Below, piece by piece: positions 1 to 8,805 of a stretch of DNA of 49,641 nt. The stretch's first letter is position 1, and each line of letters begins with the position of its first letter. The DNA is taken from positions 1-49,641 of the forward strand of contig PXTN01000074.1 of assembly GCA_003022565.1 (NCBI GenBank), read 5' to 3'. Position numbers and translations under genes: made by a program. This DNA comes from Bacteroidetes bacterium QS_3_64_15 (lineage in GTDB: Bacteria > Bacteroidota > Rhodothermia > Rhodothermales > Salinibacteraceae). The notes beneath the pieces were generated by a model. The model worked only from the letters and a program-made list of their open reading frames with translations, did no database searches and was not told where the DNA came from.

Positions 1-123
1 CTGAAAGATCTGCTCCTGCGCCCGGCGCAGTTTGGCCGCTGCCACCATCTTCATGGCCCGTGTCACCTGCTTGGTGCTCTCCACCGAGTCGATCCGGTTT
101 CGAATGTCGCGAAGGTTCGCCAT
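1..123 (-). CDS. atpG: ATP synthase F1 gamma subunit, N-terminus (truncated by window edge)
   Basis: Reverse complement from ATG at 123 reads [41 protein letters not shown], the conserved gamma N-terminus. Confidence 0.95.
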   Translation of the reverse strand, partial: MANLRDIRNRIDSVESTKQVTRAMKMVAAAKLRRAQEQIFQ

Positions 124-210
124 GGATGGTTGAACAAATCTAATTGGGGAAGCTGAGAACGCCCCTGTGAGACCGTTCAGGCGGAAGCGGCTTGGTTTTA
201 CGCTCAGTTT

Positions 211-327
211 TAGTCATGAGTGAACGAGTCATGGGTGAATGAGTCACGAGGAATGTTCTTCGGGAACCCCCACTCATAACCCATGACTCACAACTCGTGA
301 CTCACAACTCATGACTCGTGACTCAGA
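211..327. repeat. inverted heptamer iteron array 3' of atpA
   Basis: 272-327 is eight contiguous heptamers ACTCATA ACCCATG ACTCACA ACTCGTG ACTCACA ACTCATG ACTCGTG ACTCAGA; 211-254 is the opposite-polarity arm TAGTCAT GAGTGAAC GAGTCAT GGGTGAAT GAGTCAC GAGGAAT. Confidence 0.92.
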
Positions 328-328
328 G

Positions 329-1975
329 CTACGCGGCAGCTTCCTCCAGTACGTCCTCCTCTTCTTCCTCTTCCTCTCCGGAGTAGACCTCCGCCAGGTC
401 CGCAGCGACGGATTCGAAGGCCTCCTCGGCCGCGTCCGTAAGCTCCTCCGTCTCGCGAATCTCGGCGAGCACGTCTTCATGCCGGAGGCGCAGCCGCTCG
501 ACGTATTCCTCTTCGAAGTCCTCAATGTCGTCGATGTCCACGTCGTCGAGGTAGCCGTTGATGCCTGCGTAGATAATGGCAATCTGCTCTTCGACCGGCA
601 CCGGCGAGAACTGGTCCTGATTCAAAATTTCGACCAGTCGCTCACCGCGATTCAGCTGCTGCTGCGTCGACTCGTCGAGGTCGGAGCCGAACTTGGCGAA
701 GGCCTCCAGCTCGCGATACTGCGAAAGATCGATCCGGAGCGTGCCGGCCACGTCCTTCATGGCACTCACCTGGGCCGCTCCCCCCACGCGCGACACCGAG
801 GTCCCCACGTCGATCGCCGGACGGATGCCCTGATTGAAGAGGTCCTTCTCCAGATAGATCTGTCCATCGGTAATCGAGATCACGTTCGTCGGGATGTAGG
901 CCGACACATCCCCGGCCTGCGTCTCCACGATGGGCAGGGCCGTGAGGGATCCGCCCCCCTCGACCTCATCCTGCAGCGGCTCCGGCAGGTTGTTCATCTG
1001 CGAGGCCACCTCGTCGTCGTTAATAATTTTTGCGGCGCGCTCCAGCAGGCGGCTGTGGAGATAAAAAATGTCGCCCGGGTAGGCCTCGCGTCCCGGCGGA
1101 CGGCGCAGCAGGAGCGAGATCTCGCGGTAGGCCACGGCTTGCTTCGACAGGTCGTCGAAGCAGACGAGCGAGTCGCGTCCAGTGTCCCGGAAATACTCCC
1201 CAATGCAGGCCCCCGCAAACGGCGCAATGTACTGCAGCGGGGTGGGCATGGAGGCGGAGGCGTTAATGATCACCGTATGCTCCATGGCCCCATTCCGCTC
1301 AAGGTCGCGTTGCACCTGGGCCACCGTCGAGTCCTTCTGCCCCACCGCCACATACACGCAGTACACCGGTTCCGCGTCGGTCTCTTCCCGGTGGGTCTTC
1401 TTCTGGTTGATGATCGTGTCGACCTGCAGGGCCGTCTTCCCCGTCTGGCGGTCGCCGACGATGAGCTCTCGCTGGCCCCGCCCGATCGGAATCGTCGAGT
1501 CGATGGCCTTGATGCCCGTCTGCAAGGGGTTTTCGACCGGCTCGCGATAGATGACACCGGGGGCCTTCCGTTCCAGGGGCAGAACCATCTTGTCCCCCTC
1601 AATCGGGCCCCGTCCGTCGAGCGGACGTCCAAGGGGGTCGATGACGCGGCCGAGCATGTTTTCACTCACGCCGATGGACGCGATGCGGCCGGTGCGCCGG
1701 GCCTCATCCCCTTCGCTCACCGCGTCGACATCCCCGAAGAGGATGACCCCGACGCTGTCTTCCTCGAGGTTGAGGACCATCCCTTCCACGTCCTGCTCGG
1801 GAAACTCCACGAGCTCGCTGGCCTGCGCGTTGCTGAGGCCGTACAGGGTCGCAATGCCGTCGCCGGCCTCCAACACGGTCCCGGCCTCGTACTCCTCCGC
1901 CTCGGTCTCAAAGCCGCCGAGCTCACGGCGAAGGATGTCAGTGACTTCGTCGGAGCGTATGCTACCGTTAGACAT
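329..1975 (-). CDS. atpA: ATP synthase F1 alpha subunit; start [19 protein letters not shown] rather than the longer ORF start
   Basis: Walker [10 protein letters not shown], nucleotide-binding core, operon context; acidic C-terminal tail [12 protein letters not shown]. Confidence 0.97.
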   Translation of the reverse strand: MSNGSIRSDEVTDILRRELGGFETEAEEYEAGTVLEAGDGIATLYGLSNAQASELVEFPEQDVEGMVLNLEEDSVGVILFGDVDAVSEGDEARRTGRIASIGVSENMLGRVIDPLGRPLDGRGPIEGDKMVLPLERKAPGVIYREPVENPLQTGIKAIDSTIPIGRGQRELIVGDRQTGKTALQVDTIINQKKTHREETDAEPVYCVYVAVGQKDSTVAQVQRDLERNGAMEHTVIINASASMPTPLQYIAPFAGACIGEYFRDTGRDSLVCFDDLSKQAVAYREISLLLRRPPGREAYPGDIFYLHSRLLERAAKIINDDEVASQMNNLPEPLQDEVEGGGSLTALPIVETQAGDVSAYIPTNVISITDGQIYLEKDLFNQGIRPAIDVGTSVSRVGGAAQVSAMKDVAGTLRIDLSQYRELEAFAKFGSDLDESTQQQLNRGERLVEILNQDQFSPVPVEEQIAIIYAGINGYLDDVDIDDIEDFEEEYVERLRLRHEDVLAEIRETEELTDAAEEAFESVAADLAEVYSGEEEEEEEDVLEEAAA

Positions 1976-2041
1976 GAGATGCTCAGAAATTAATTGATCA
2001 AGTCGTCGAGAGCGAGAAGCGACGAGATGCCGGCTCAGGTG

Positions 2042-2132
2042 GCAGTTCGCGTATTGCGTACTTCGTACTGCATCTCGGAGAGTGCAAAAAGAGAATCCGC
2101 AATACGCACAATGCAAATACGCACGACGCTCT
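2042..2132. repeat. inverted heptamer iteron array 3' of atpH
   Basis: 2042-2076 GCAGTTC GCGTATT GCGTACT TCGTACT GCATCTC; 2097-2132 CCGCAAT ACGCACA ATGCAAAT ACGCACG ACGCTCT. Confidence 0.85.
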
Positions 2133-2703
2133 AGTCCGGCTCTCCGTTGGCCTCAATCGAAAGGGGCGCCTCGTGCAACCGGTCGCGGAGTGCGTTGAGC
2201 TGGTTGCGCACACTTCCATCGAAGACCCGGTCGCCGATCCGGATCACCAGTCCTCCGATGAGATCCGGTTCCTCCTCTACGTGCAGGCGGATGTCCTTCC
2301 CCGTCTTCTCTTCCAGGGCTTCGACCAAGGCTTCACGGTCGGCGCCGGCCAGCGGGTGGGCCACCGTCACCGTCGCGTCCACGATGCCGCGGTGCTCATC
2401 GCGCAGGGACTGGTACTGGTCGAGGATCGCCCTCGTCAGGGTCTCTCGGTCTTTCTGCACCAGAAGACGAAGGAAGCGCACGACGAGACCTTCGACCTTG
2501 CCCCCCAGAAGCTCGCGGATAATCGCATCTTTTTTCTCCTTTGGGATCACCGGACTCTCGAAGAAGCGCGACAGCTCGCGGTTCGAGTCGATGCTGCGCC
2601 GGAGCATGAGCACGTCGTCGTCAACGTCCTCAAGCACTCCGGTCGCATCGGCTTCTTCATAAAGCGCGGTGGCGTACCGCCGGGCAACCGTGCGCTGGCT
2701 CAT
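2131..2703 (-). CDS. atpH: ATP synthase F1 delta subunit
   Basis: [18 protein letters not shown]... C-terminal [21 protein letters not shown]; operon position. Confidence 0.95.
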   Translation of the reverse strand: MSQRTVARRYATALYEEADATGVLEDVDDDVLMLRRSIDSNRELSRFFESPVIPKEKKDAIIRELLGGKVEGLVVRFLRLLVQKDRETLTRAILDQYQSLRDEHRGIVDATVTVAHPLAGADREALVEALEEKTGKDIRLHVEEEPDLIGGLVIRIGDRVFDGSVRNQLNALRDRLHEAPLSIEANGEPD

Positions 2704-2721
2704 ACAGGTACTGGGGGAAGA

Positions 2722-2763
2722 AAGTTGGACGTTACACGTTTGACGTAGAACGTTCAACGCATC
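2722..2763. repeat. heptamer iteron tract 3' of atpF
   Basis: AAGTTGG ACGTTAC ACGTTTG ACGTAGA ACGTTCA ACGCATC. Confidence 0.85.
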
Positions 2764-3274
2764 AGTTTGTCGGGAAGTCGTCGATGGCGTCGCGCACGAG
2801 CTCGCGGTGGCGATCCCGGTCCAGGTCTTCTTTCACGATCTTGCTGGCCGCCTCGATGGCAAGATCGGCCACCTCATCGCGGAGCTCTTGGAGCGCAGCC
2901 TGCTTTTCACGCTCAATTTCGGCTTGGGCCTGCTCCTTCATCTGCCGAATCTTCTGCCGCGTCTCAGCCTCTTCTTCCTCCCGCAACTCCTCGGCCGACT
3001 GGCGAGCGTTGCGGAGGATTTCCTGGGCCTTCTGTTCCGCATTGCGCCGGGCTTCTTTGTTCTCCTTCTGGATCTCTTTGGCCTCGGCAAGCGCTTTCTC
3101 AGCCCGCTGAATGGAGCTTTCGATCTCTTCCTCGCGCTGTTCCAGCGAGTCCGTAATCGGGCCCCACCCAAACCGATACAGGATGTACAGGAAAATGAGG
3201 AACGCGACGGTCTTCCAGAAAACGAGCCCAACGGAAGGCGTGATGAGGCTGCTCTGGGCAAGCAGGGCAGTCAT
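2762..3274 (-). CDS. atpF: ATP synthase F0 b subunit
   Basis: Single N-terminal TM then long charged coiled coil; operon position. Confidence 0.95.
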   Translation of the reverse strand: MTALLAQSSLITPSVGLVFWKTVAFLIFLYILYRFGWGPITDSLEQREEEIESSIQRAEKALAEAKEIQKENKEARRNAEQKAQEILRNARQSAEELREEEEAETRQKIRQMKEQAQAEIEREKQAALQELRDEVADLAIEAASKIVKEDLDRDRHRELVRDAIDDFPTN

Positions 3275-3375
3275 GGGTATACACAGGCGTTAGCGCGAAG
3301 GGGCGAGAACATCTCCGGGCCCAGGCACCAGCCGGAACTGATGCCCGGAGCGTCGGGATGGGACGGGCCGCTTTT

Positions 3376-3403
3376 CGAGGATCCACGTACGAGGATCCAC
3401 TTA
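3376..3403. repeat. 14-bp tandem repeat overlapping the atpE stop codon
   Basis: CGAGGATCCACGTA CGAGGATCCACTTA (13/14). Confidence 0.85.
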
Positions 3404-3637
3404 TATGAAGATCGTAATGGCGAGGAGCAGGCAGATAATGAGAGCAAACAGGGCCACACCCTCAACGAGGGCGGCGGAAATAATCATGAGGCCTCGGATG
3501 TCGTCGGTGGCTTCCGGCTGGCGGGCCGCCCCGTCCATCGAGGAGCTGGCCAGCAACCCAATTCCGACACCGGCGCCGATAGAGGCGAGCCCGGCACCAA
3601 TTCCGGCAGCGAGATAAGCGAGAGCAGCGGCTTCCAT
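3401..3637 (-). CDS. atpE: ATP synthase F0 c subunit, 78 aa
   Basis: MEAAALAYLAAGIGAGLASIGAGVGIG...ARQPEA...ALVEGVALFALI. Confidence 0.97.
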   Translation of the reverse strand: MEAAALAYLAAGIGAGLASIGAGVGIGLLASSSMDGAARQPEATDDIRGLMIISAALVEGVALFALIICLLLAITIFI

Positions 3638-3715
3638 AGTATTCGATTCGTCGTAAGGGAAAAGTGCAGTGATGAGGGTGATACAACCGAGGCGGCGGGC
3701 CTTCACTCCGGAAAT

Positions 3716-4945
3716 TTACGCCGAGGTCGGCTCGACCGCCTCCTCCACAGCGTCGAGGCGCTCGTCAAGCCGACTCATGTCGGGCCCTGTGTCCGCCTCA
3801 GGCTCTTCGTGGTGATGTTCCTCTACGGCCATGCCGATAAAGAGCGCCGAGAGGATGGTGAACACGTACGCCTGAATGAAGGCAACGAGCAGCTTGAGGA
3901 GCAAGATAAAGACGGTGAAAGCTATGCTAATGATGACCGTTCCCACCGCCGCCCCCTCCCCGAAGAGGATGTTTATGATGAAGATGAGCCCAATGAGGCT
4001 GAAGATAATCAGCGCCCCACCCACCATGTTGGCAAAGAGACGAACGGCGAGGGCCAGGTGCCGCATGACGAGACCAATGATCTCGATGGGCACGAAAATG
4101 ATGCGTACCAGTACCGGCGCGTCGGGGGGGCCTGTGAGCAGTTCTCTATAATGATCCTTCGAGCTATAGAGCAAAACGATGACGAAGGTCATGATCGCCA
4201 TCACACCGGTGACAGCGATATTAGAGGTCGCCGCCCCCGCAAAGGGCACGAGCCCGAGAATGTTGGCGACGAGGATAAAGAAGAACGCGGTCAGAAGATA
4301 GGGCAGGAAGGTCTTCCACTTTTCGCCCTGAATGTTGGGCTTGGCAATCTCGTCCCGCACGAAGACCACCATGACCTCCATCATGTTCTGAAAGGCGCCT
4401 TTCGGTGCCTCCGTACGGCCAATTCCCTTCTTGTAGTAGCGCTGAGCCAGGGTGATGAAGACCCCAAACACGATTACCATCGACAGCAAGCCGAAGACGA
4501 AGTGGCGGGAAATAGAAAGGTCTGCCACCACGTGCCCTTCCGCGCGCTTCACCGTGCTGTGCAGGTGCTCCTTCGCGGCGATGGCCTCTTCGAGATCGGC
4601 CCCTTGCGTGACGAGGGGTCCATGTCCTTCGCCCTCCTCGCCCCCGTGAGGTGCAAGGCCATACGGCCCGTTCTTGAGCATCGACATTGTGCTCCCGTAG
4701 GTCTCCAGCGTCAGCGCGCCTCCCGCCGTACGGGACAGCATGATGCGCGGAAGCTCCACCTCGGCAAACGGCTTGAAGTCGAGATAATAGCCGTCGGTAG
4801 CGTGACCCAGGATCGAGTTGTTGACGATGCCCTCAAGTGTCACCTCGCCCCCTTCGGCCGCCGTTGCGGGCGTGGCCGTCAACGCCGGGCTCATCCCCAA
4901 CAAGATGAGAACCACGAGTCCAGCGGATCGGATCCGGGCGATCAT
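3716..4945 (-). CDS. atpB: ATP synthase F0 a subunit with long N-terminal extension
   Basis: LALAVRLFANMVGG motif with essential Arg; multi-TM; operon context. Confidence 0.96.
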   Translation of the reverse strand: MIARIRSAGLVVLILLGMSPALTATPATAAEGGEVTLEGIVNNSILGHATDGYYLDFKPFAEVELPRIMLSRTAGGALTLETYGSTMSMLKNGPYGLAPHGGEEGEGHGPLVTQGADLEEAIAAKEHLHSTVKRAEGHVVADLSISRHFVFGLLSMVIVFGVFITLAQRYYKKGIGRTEAPKGAFQNMMEVMVVFVRDEIAKPNIQGEKWKTFLPYLLTAFFFILVANILGLVPFAGAATSNIAVTGVMAIMTFVIVLLYSSKDHYRELLTGPPDAPVLVRIIFVPIEIIGLVMRHLALAVRLFANMVGGALIIFSLIGLIFIINILFGEGAAVGTVIISIAFTVFILLLKLLVAFIQAYVFTILSALFIGMAVEEHHHEEPEADTGPDMSRLDERLDAVEEAVEPTSA

Positions 4946-4969
4946 ATATCTCCGTGAGGGTGTTGAAAA

Positions 4970-5001
4970 GCAAACTCTAACTACCGCAAACTCTGGCTAC
5001 C
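4970..5001. repeat. 16-bp tandem repeat in atpI-like/atpB gap
   Basis: GCAAACTCTAACTACC GCAAACTCTGGCTACC (14/16). Confidence 0.8.
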
Positions 5002-5027
5002 AGATAACGCACTCGCGCAGCGTTGGG

Positions 5028-5336
5028 TCAAAACCCCAGGGTGCCCCGATCCATCCGGCGCGCGATGAGGAACGTTTCCACAATTACGCTCAGGATGAGC
5101 AGAACGATCACAGTACTCACAAACACCGCAATTCGCACTGGCAGGAAGAACCCCACCAGTGCCACGGCGCCAAAGACCAGCACCATCCGCCCCCCGAGCC
5201 CGCCCAGTTCGAGAAGCAAGAATTGGCGCTGGTCAGATGCACTGAAGGCAAAGTAGTGTGCCAGCACTCGAACAACTGCGTGCACTCCGACGATTCCAAT
5301 CCCCATCCCAATGCTGAGCCACCACGAGTGCTCCAT
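5028..5336 (-). CDS. small 3-4 TM membrane protein in the AtpI position (ATP synthase subunit I-like)
   Basis: MEHSWWLSIGMGIGIVGVHAVVRV...; hydrophobic; lies between AtpZ-like ORF and atpB. Longer start at 5384 possible. Confidence 0.6.
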   Translation of the reverse strand: MEHSWWLSIGMGIGIVGVHAVVRVLAHYFAFSASDQRQFLLLELGGLGGRMVLVFGAVALVGFFLPVRIAVFVSTVIVLLILSVIVETFLIARRMDRGTLGF

Positions 5337-5574
5337 TTCGTCGTAGCGCCCTCCGATGCTAACAATCTGCTGAGCAGTGGGCAAACCCCACGGGTCTCCT
5401 GCGCGGGTTGCTCACGAATGCAATACCGCCTGTGAAGCTACGCAACCAGGCAATGGAGGACTTATGAGAACCGGTGAATCACACATGAAAGTATTTCGCA
5501 CATGACTCCCAAGGGGCGCGTCGTCGGATTCAGGGATCCTGCTCGCAGGAGTCGGTTGGGACGGCGCCGAGTCT

Positions 5575-5856
5575 TCAAGAACCGAGCTCGTTCTGAAGAC
5601 GATTGAGCTGCAGGACGGCTCCCGACAATCCAACCACACAGCCCCCGAAAAGCATCCACGGCGTGGTGTGCAGCCACAGGTCGAGCCCAAATCCGAGGAG
5701 CGGTGGAAACGCCGCGGTGCCGGCGAGGCGCCACCCTAGATCAAGATACGGAGCGACATCTCGGAGGACTCTCCGCAGCCCCGTCCCGCCGCTAGAGGAG
5801 GACTCGCCGGGCGGCGATGTGTGCTCGTCGCCCCGCCCATGATCTGAATAATCCAT
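5575..5856 (-). CDS. AtpZ/AtpI-family F0F1-associated small membrane protein
   Basis: PYLDLGWRLAGTAAFPPLLGFGLDLWLHTTPWMLFGGCVVGLSGAVLQL matches AtpZ pattern; first in atp cluster. Longer start at 5889 possible. Confidence 0.7.
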   Translation of the reverse strand: MDYSDHGRGDEHTSPPGESSSSGGTGLRRVLRDVAPYLDLGWRLAGTAAFPPLLGFGLDLWLHTTPWMLFGGCVVGLSGAVLQLNRLQNELGS

Positions 5857-6213
5857 GGTCAGTGCCTTACCGTGGCTCCATCGTGTCATGTCGAACCGTC
5901 TCCTCAGGCTTCACGTCGCGCCGTCACAGCCTACTGCGCTGCCAGCCGTACGCCTTGGCAAGCGATGCCAATCAGGGGTTAAAAACCGCGTCGCCGCAGG
6001 CGGCTTCAACGAAGGGACAGCCAACATCTTCCTTGGTCGGCCCTTGGCGACATGGGCATTGCCTCCACGTTTGTTCGGATCCCCCTGTTCGAAAAGAGTG
6101 CGAAGAAAAAGTGGAGGATGCGCCGGTTCCGTCCACCGCCGGGATGGAAGTGCGGGTCCGGACTACCATCGGAGACGCGCCTCCGTGCACACACGCCCAT
6201 CCCCCCCGCCTCC

Positions 6214-7713
6214 CTACCCCCCAAGAACCGCCTGGATGTAGGGGCCGCTATCTGTCAAATGCACCGCCGCGTCGTGAGCGAAGGCTAAGAGCGGCTCGGC
6301 GTAGCAGCCAAGGGCAAACAGGGTCCCCGCCAGCACCGCCACCGGGCCTTGCAGGAGCGCGCGCACGCCCCGAGGGTCGTCGGCACCAAACTCTTCCCGC
6401 TCCTCGACGGTCGCTGACTGCCAGAACGCCCGTCCCCACACCTGTGCCACCGCCAGGAGCGTAAGCAGCCCTACCACGAGCGCCACCGCCACAATGGCCC
6501 ACCGCTCCTGTGCCAGCCCCGCCTGGATGAGGGTCAACTTTCCCCAAAAGCCGGGAAACGGCGGAAAGCCCGCCAGCGAAAACGCCGGGACAATGAAGGC
6601 CGTGGCTAGCAACGGGCGGTACTGGTAGAGCCCCCCCATGCGCCCGATTTCGGAGGTCCCCGTCTCCCGTTCCATGAGCCCCCCGATAAGGAACAGCGAG
6701 GTCTTCACGGGCACGTCTTGGAAGACGTAGAAGACCGCCCCGGCCAGGCCGAGCGTCGTGAAAAAGCCGAGGCCCATGACCACGTAGCCCATCGCACTGA
6801 TGACGAGGAAGGCCAGTAGACGCAAGACGTGCTGCTGCACGAGCGCACCAAAAACGCCGAGGAGCATGGTGGCCCCCGCAACAATCAGGAGCACCGCCTG
6901 CGTGTAGCCGGACGGATTCGGAAAGAGGAGCGTGAAGACGCGAAGGAGCGAGTAGACCCCCACCTTTGTGAGCAGCCCAGCAAAGATGGCGGCGATGGGG
7001 GCCGGGGGCGTGTGGTAGGAAGCGGGCAGCCAGTAGAAGAGCGGAAAGAGAGCTGCCTTGATGCCGAAGCCAATTAGGAAAAGCATGGCCACCACGGGCT
7101 CCAGTCCCAGCTCTCGCACAGGCTCCATGCTACCCGCCAGATCGGCCATGTTGAGGGTGCCCGTGAGGCCATACAGAATTCCGACCGAACTCAAAAACGC
7201 CGCCGAGGCTACAAGATTGATCCCTACGTACTTTACCGCCCCGTCGAGCTGCTTCCTCTCGTTGCCCAGCACAAGAAGCGCGAAGGAGGCAATCAGAAGC
7301 ACCTCGTACCAGACGTACAGGTTGAAGAGATCCCCGGTGATGAACGCCCCGTTGATGCCCATCAGGAGCAAATGGAAAAGCGGATGAAACCCAAACTGCT
7401 CCCGGACCTCGTCGATGCCGGCCAGGGCATACACCGTCACCGCGAGGGCCACAAAGCCCGAGATCCCCACGAGGCCGGCACTTAGGGGATCCACCACTAG
7501 CGTAATCCCGAAGGGCGCCGGCCAGTTGCCCATCTGCACGGCTTGAATGCCGTGGGCATGCACCTCGGCGATAATCAGCGTACCCGCCCCGAAGAGAACG
7601 GCGGCCCCGAACACCCCGAGCACGCGCTGTACCGTTCGGTGCCGACGAGCCAGTAGTGCACAGACGTCCGTGATCGCAGGCACAATGATGGGAAGTACCA
7701 GCAATGTTTTCAT
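6214..7713 (-). CDS. mrpD: Mrp/Mnh Na+/H+ antiporter subunit D
   Basis: 499 aa proton-translocating NuoN/MrpD-type protein; KTSLFLIGG, FPPFPGFWGK motifs; cluster context. Confidence 0.92.
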   Translation of the reverse strand: MKTLLVLPIIVPAITDVCALLARRHRTVQRVLGVFGAAVLFGAGTLIIAEVHAHGIQAVQMGNWPAPFGITLVVDPLSAGLVGISGFVALAVTVYALAGIDEVREQFGFHPLFHLLLMGINGAFITGDLFNLYVWYEVLLIASFALLVLGNERKQLDGAVKYVGINLVASAAFLSSVGILYGLTGTLNMADLAGSMEPVRELGLEPVVAMLFLIGFGIKAALFPLFYWLPASYHTPPAPIAAIFAGLLTKVGVYSLLRVFTLLFPNPSGYTQAVLLIVAGATMLLGVFGALVQQHVLRLLAFLVISAMGYVVMGLGFFTTLGLAGAVFYVFQDVPVKTSLFLIGGLMERETGTSEIGRMGGLYQYRPLLATAFIVPAFSLAGFPPFPGFWGKLTLIQAGLAQERWAIVAVALVVGLLTLLAVAQVWGRAFWQSATVEEREEFGADDPRGVRALLQGPVAVLAGTLFALGCYAEPLLAFAHDAAVHLTDSGPYIQAVLGG

Positions 7714-7767
7714 ACCGAAGAAGCGAACGGCAAGAATAGTGTGATGGGCAAGCCCCGAAGATGCCAG

Positions 7768-8160
7768 CTACGCAGGAAGCCGCCGTGCCTGGTCATCCAC
7801 GTCCAGCGGCTCAGTCGGCTCCGATGCGCGGACGTCATCGGATTCAATGCTTGTTCCCGCAGCGAAGTGCCGGTACACAAGCACGAGGGTAAACGCTAAA
7901 AGCCCGAAGCTAATGACGATCGCGGTAAGGATGAGCGCCTGCGGCAACGGATTGGCAAACGGTTCGGGAGGCACCTTGGCTCCCTCCGGAATGATGGGCG
8001 GTTGGGTTCGGATGAGCCGCCCCATGGTGAAGATGAGAAGGTTCACCCCGTTCGATAGCAGGATAAGGCCGATAACGAACCGTAAGAGGCTGCGCCGCAT
8101 GAGCAAATAGAAACTCCCAGCGATCATGGCACCGCTCACAATGGCCGTAATCTGTTCCAT
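7768..8160 (-). CDS. mrpC: Mrp/Mnh Na+/H+ antiporter subunit C (NuoK-like)
   Basis: YLLMRRSLLRFVIGLILLSNGVNLLIFTMG; ALILTAIVISF. Confidence 0.93.
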   Translation of the reverse strand: MEQITAIVSGAMIAGSFYLLMRRSLLRFVIGLILLSNGVNLLIFTMGRLIRTQPPIIPEGAKVPPEPFANPLPQALILTAIVISFGLLAFTLVLVYRHFAAGTSIESDDVRASEPTEPLDVDDQARRLPA

Positions 8161-8322
8161 GGTGGGGAATGAGTGAGTGGTGGAGTATCAGTTCGTCGTT
8201 TCGCCGCTCAGGACCTCCTTGACGAGGGTGACATTCCGGATTGCGTATTCCCTGGTGCGATCAAATACACATCAACACCGAATACGAAACGTGCAATATA
8301 CAGCAGGAAATACCTCGTCCCC

Positions 8323-8760
8323 TTACTCCTCCACAAGGCCTGGCAGGCGGTCCTCGACCGAAAACACCATCAGCAACGCGGTGCCGACCACAACGAGCAT
8401 CACGCCGATGTCGAAGGGAAGGGTCGACCCAAGATGCAGGTCCCCGAGCACGGGCAGGTGCAGGTCCACCCACAGGCTGGTGAGAAACGGCTTTCCGAAC
8501 AGGAGGGCCAGAACACCAGTTCCGTAGGCAAGGGCCAGTCCCACCCCGAGCAACGTATGCGGCTCCACACGGAGCACGCGACGCGACTCATGCACCCCGG
8601 CCGTCAATACGTACAGCACAAATGCGGAGGCCGCCACGAGTCCGCCTACGAATCCGCCCCCCGGCAGATTGTGGCCCCGTAGCAGCATGAACAGTGAAAA
8701 TAAAAGCAGTAGCGGCACCAGCACTCGGGCCGCAACGCGCAGAATCAGGGAATAAAACAT
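8323..8760 (-). CDS. mrpB: Mrp/Mnh Na+/H+ antiporter subunit B
   Basis: [50 protein letters not shown]. Confidence 0.93.
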   Translation of the reverse strand: MFYSLILRVAARVLVPLLLLFSLFMLLRGHNLPGGGFVGGLVAASAFVLYVLTAGVHESRRVLRVEPHTLLGVGLALAYGTGVLALLFGKPFLTSLWVDLHLPVLGDLHLGSTLPFDIGVMLVVVGTALLMVFSVEDRLPGLVEE

Positions 8761-8805
8761 AGGCTTGTCCGGCTGGTCAGCGCAGTTCTCCAAGGCGAGA
8801 TCGAT

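Noticed and set aside
272-327. Possible CRISPR array
   Set aside because: Units are contiguous heptamers with no unique spacers of CRISPR length and no cas genes.
311-1993. 560-aa plus-strand ORF antisense to atpA
   Set aside because: Same GC-driven antisense artefact; no domain signal.
2807-4957. 716-aa plus-strand ORF antisense across atpF-atpE-atpB
   Set aside because: Antisense to three confidently identified genes; long mirrored frames are expected in GC-rich coding DNA. Composition (His/Arg/Glu-rich) matches no family.
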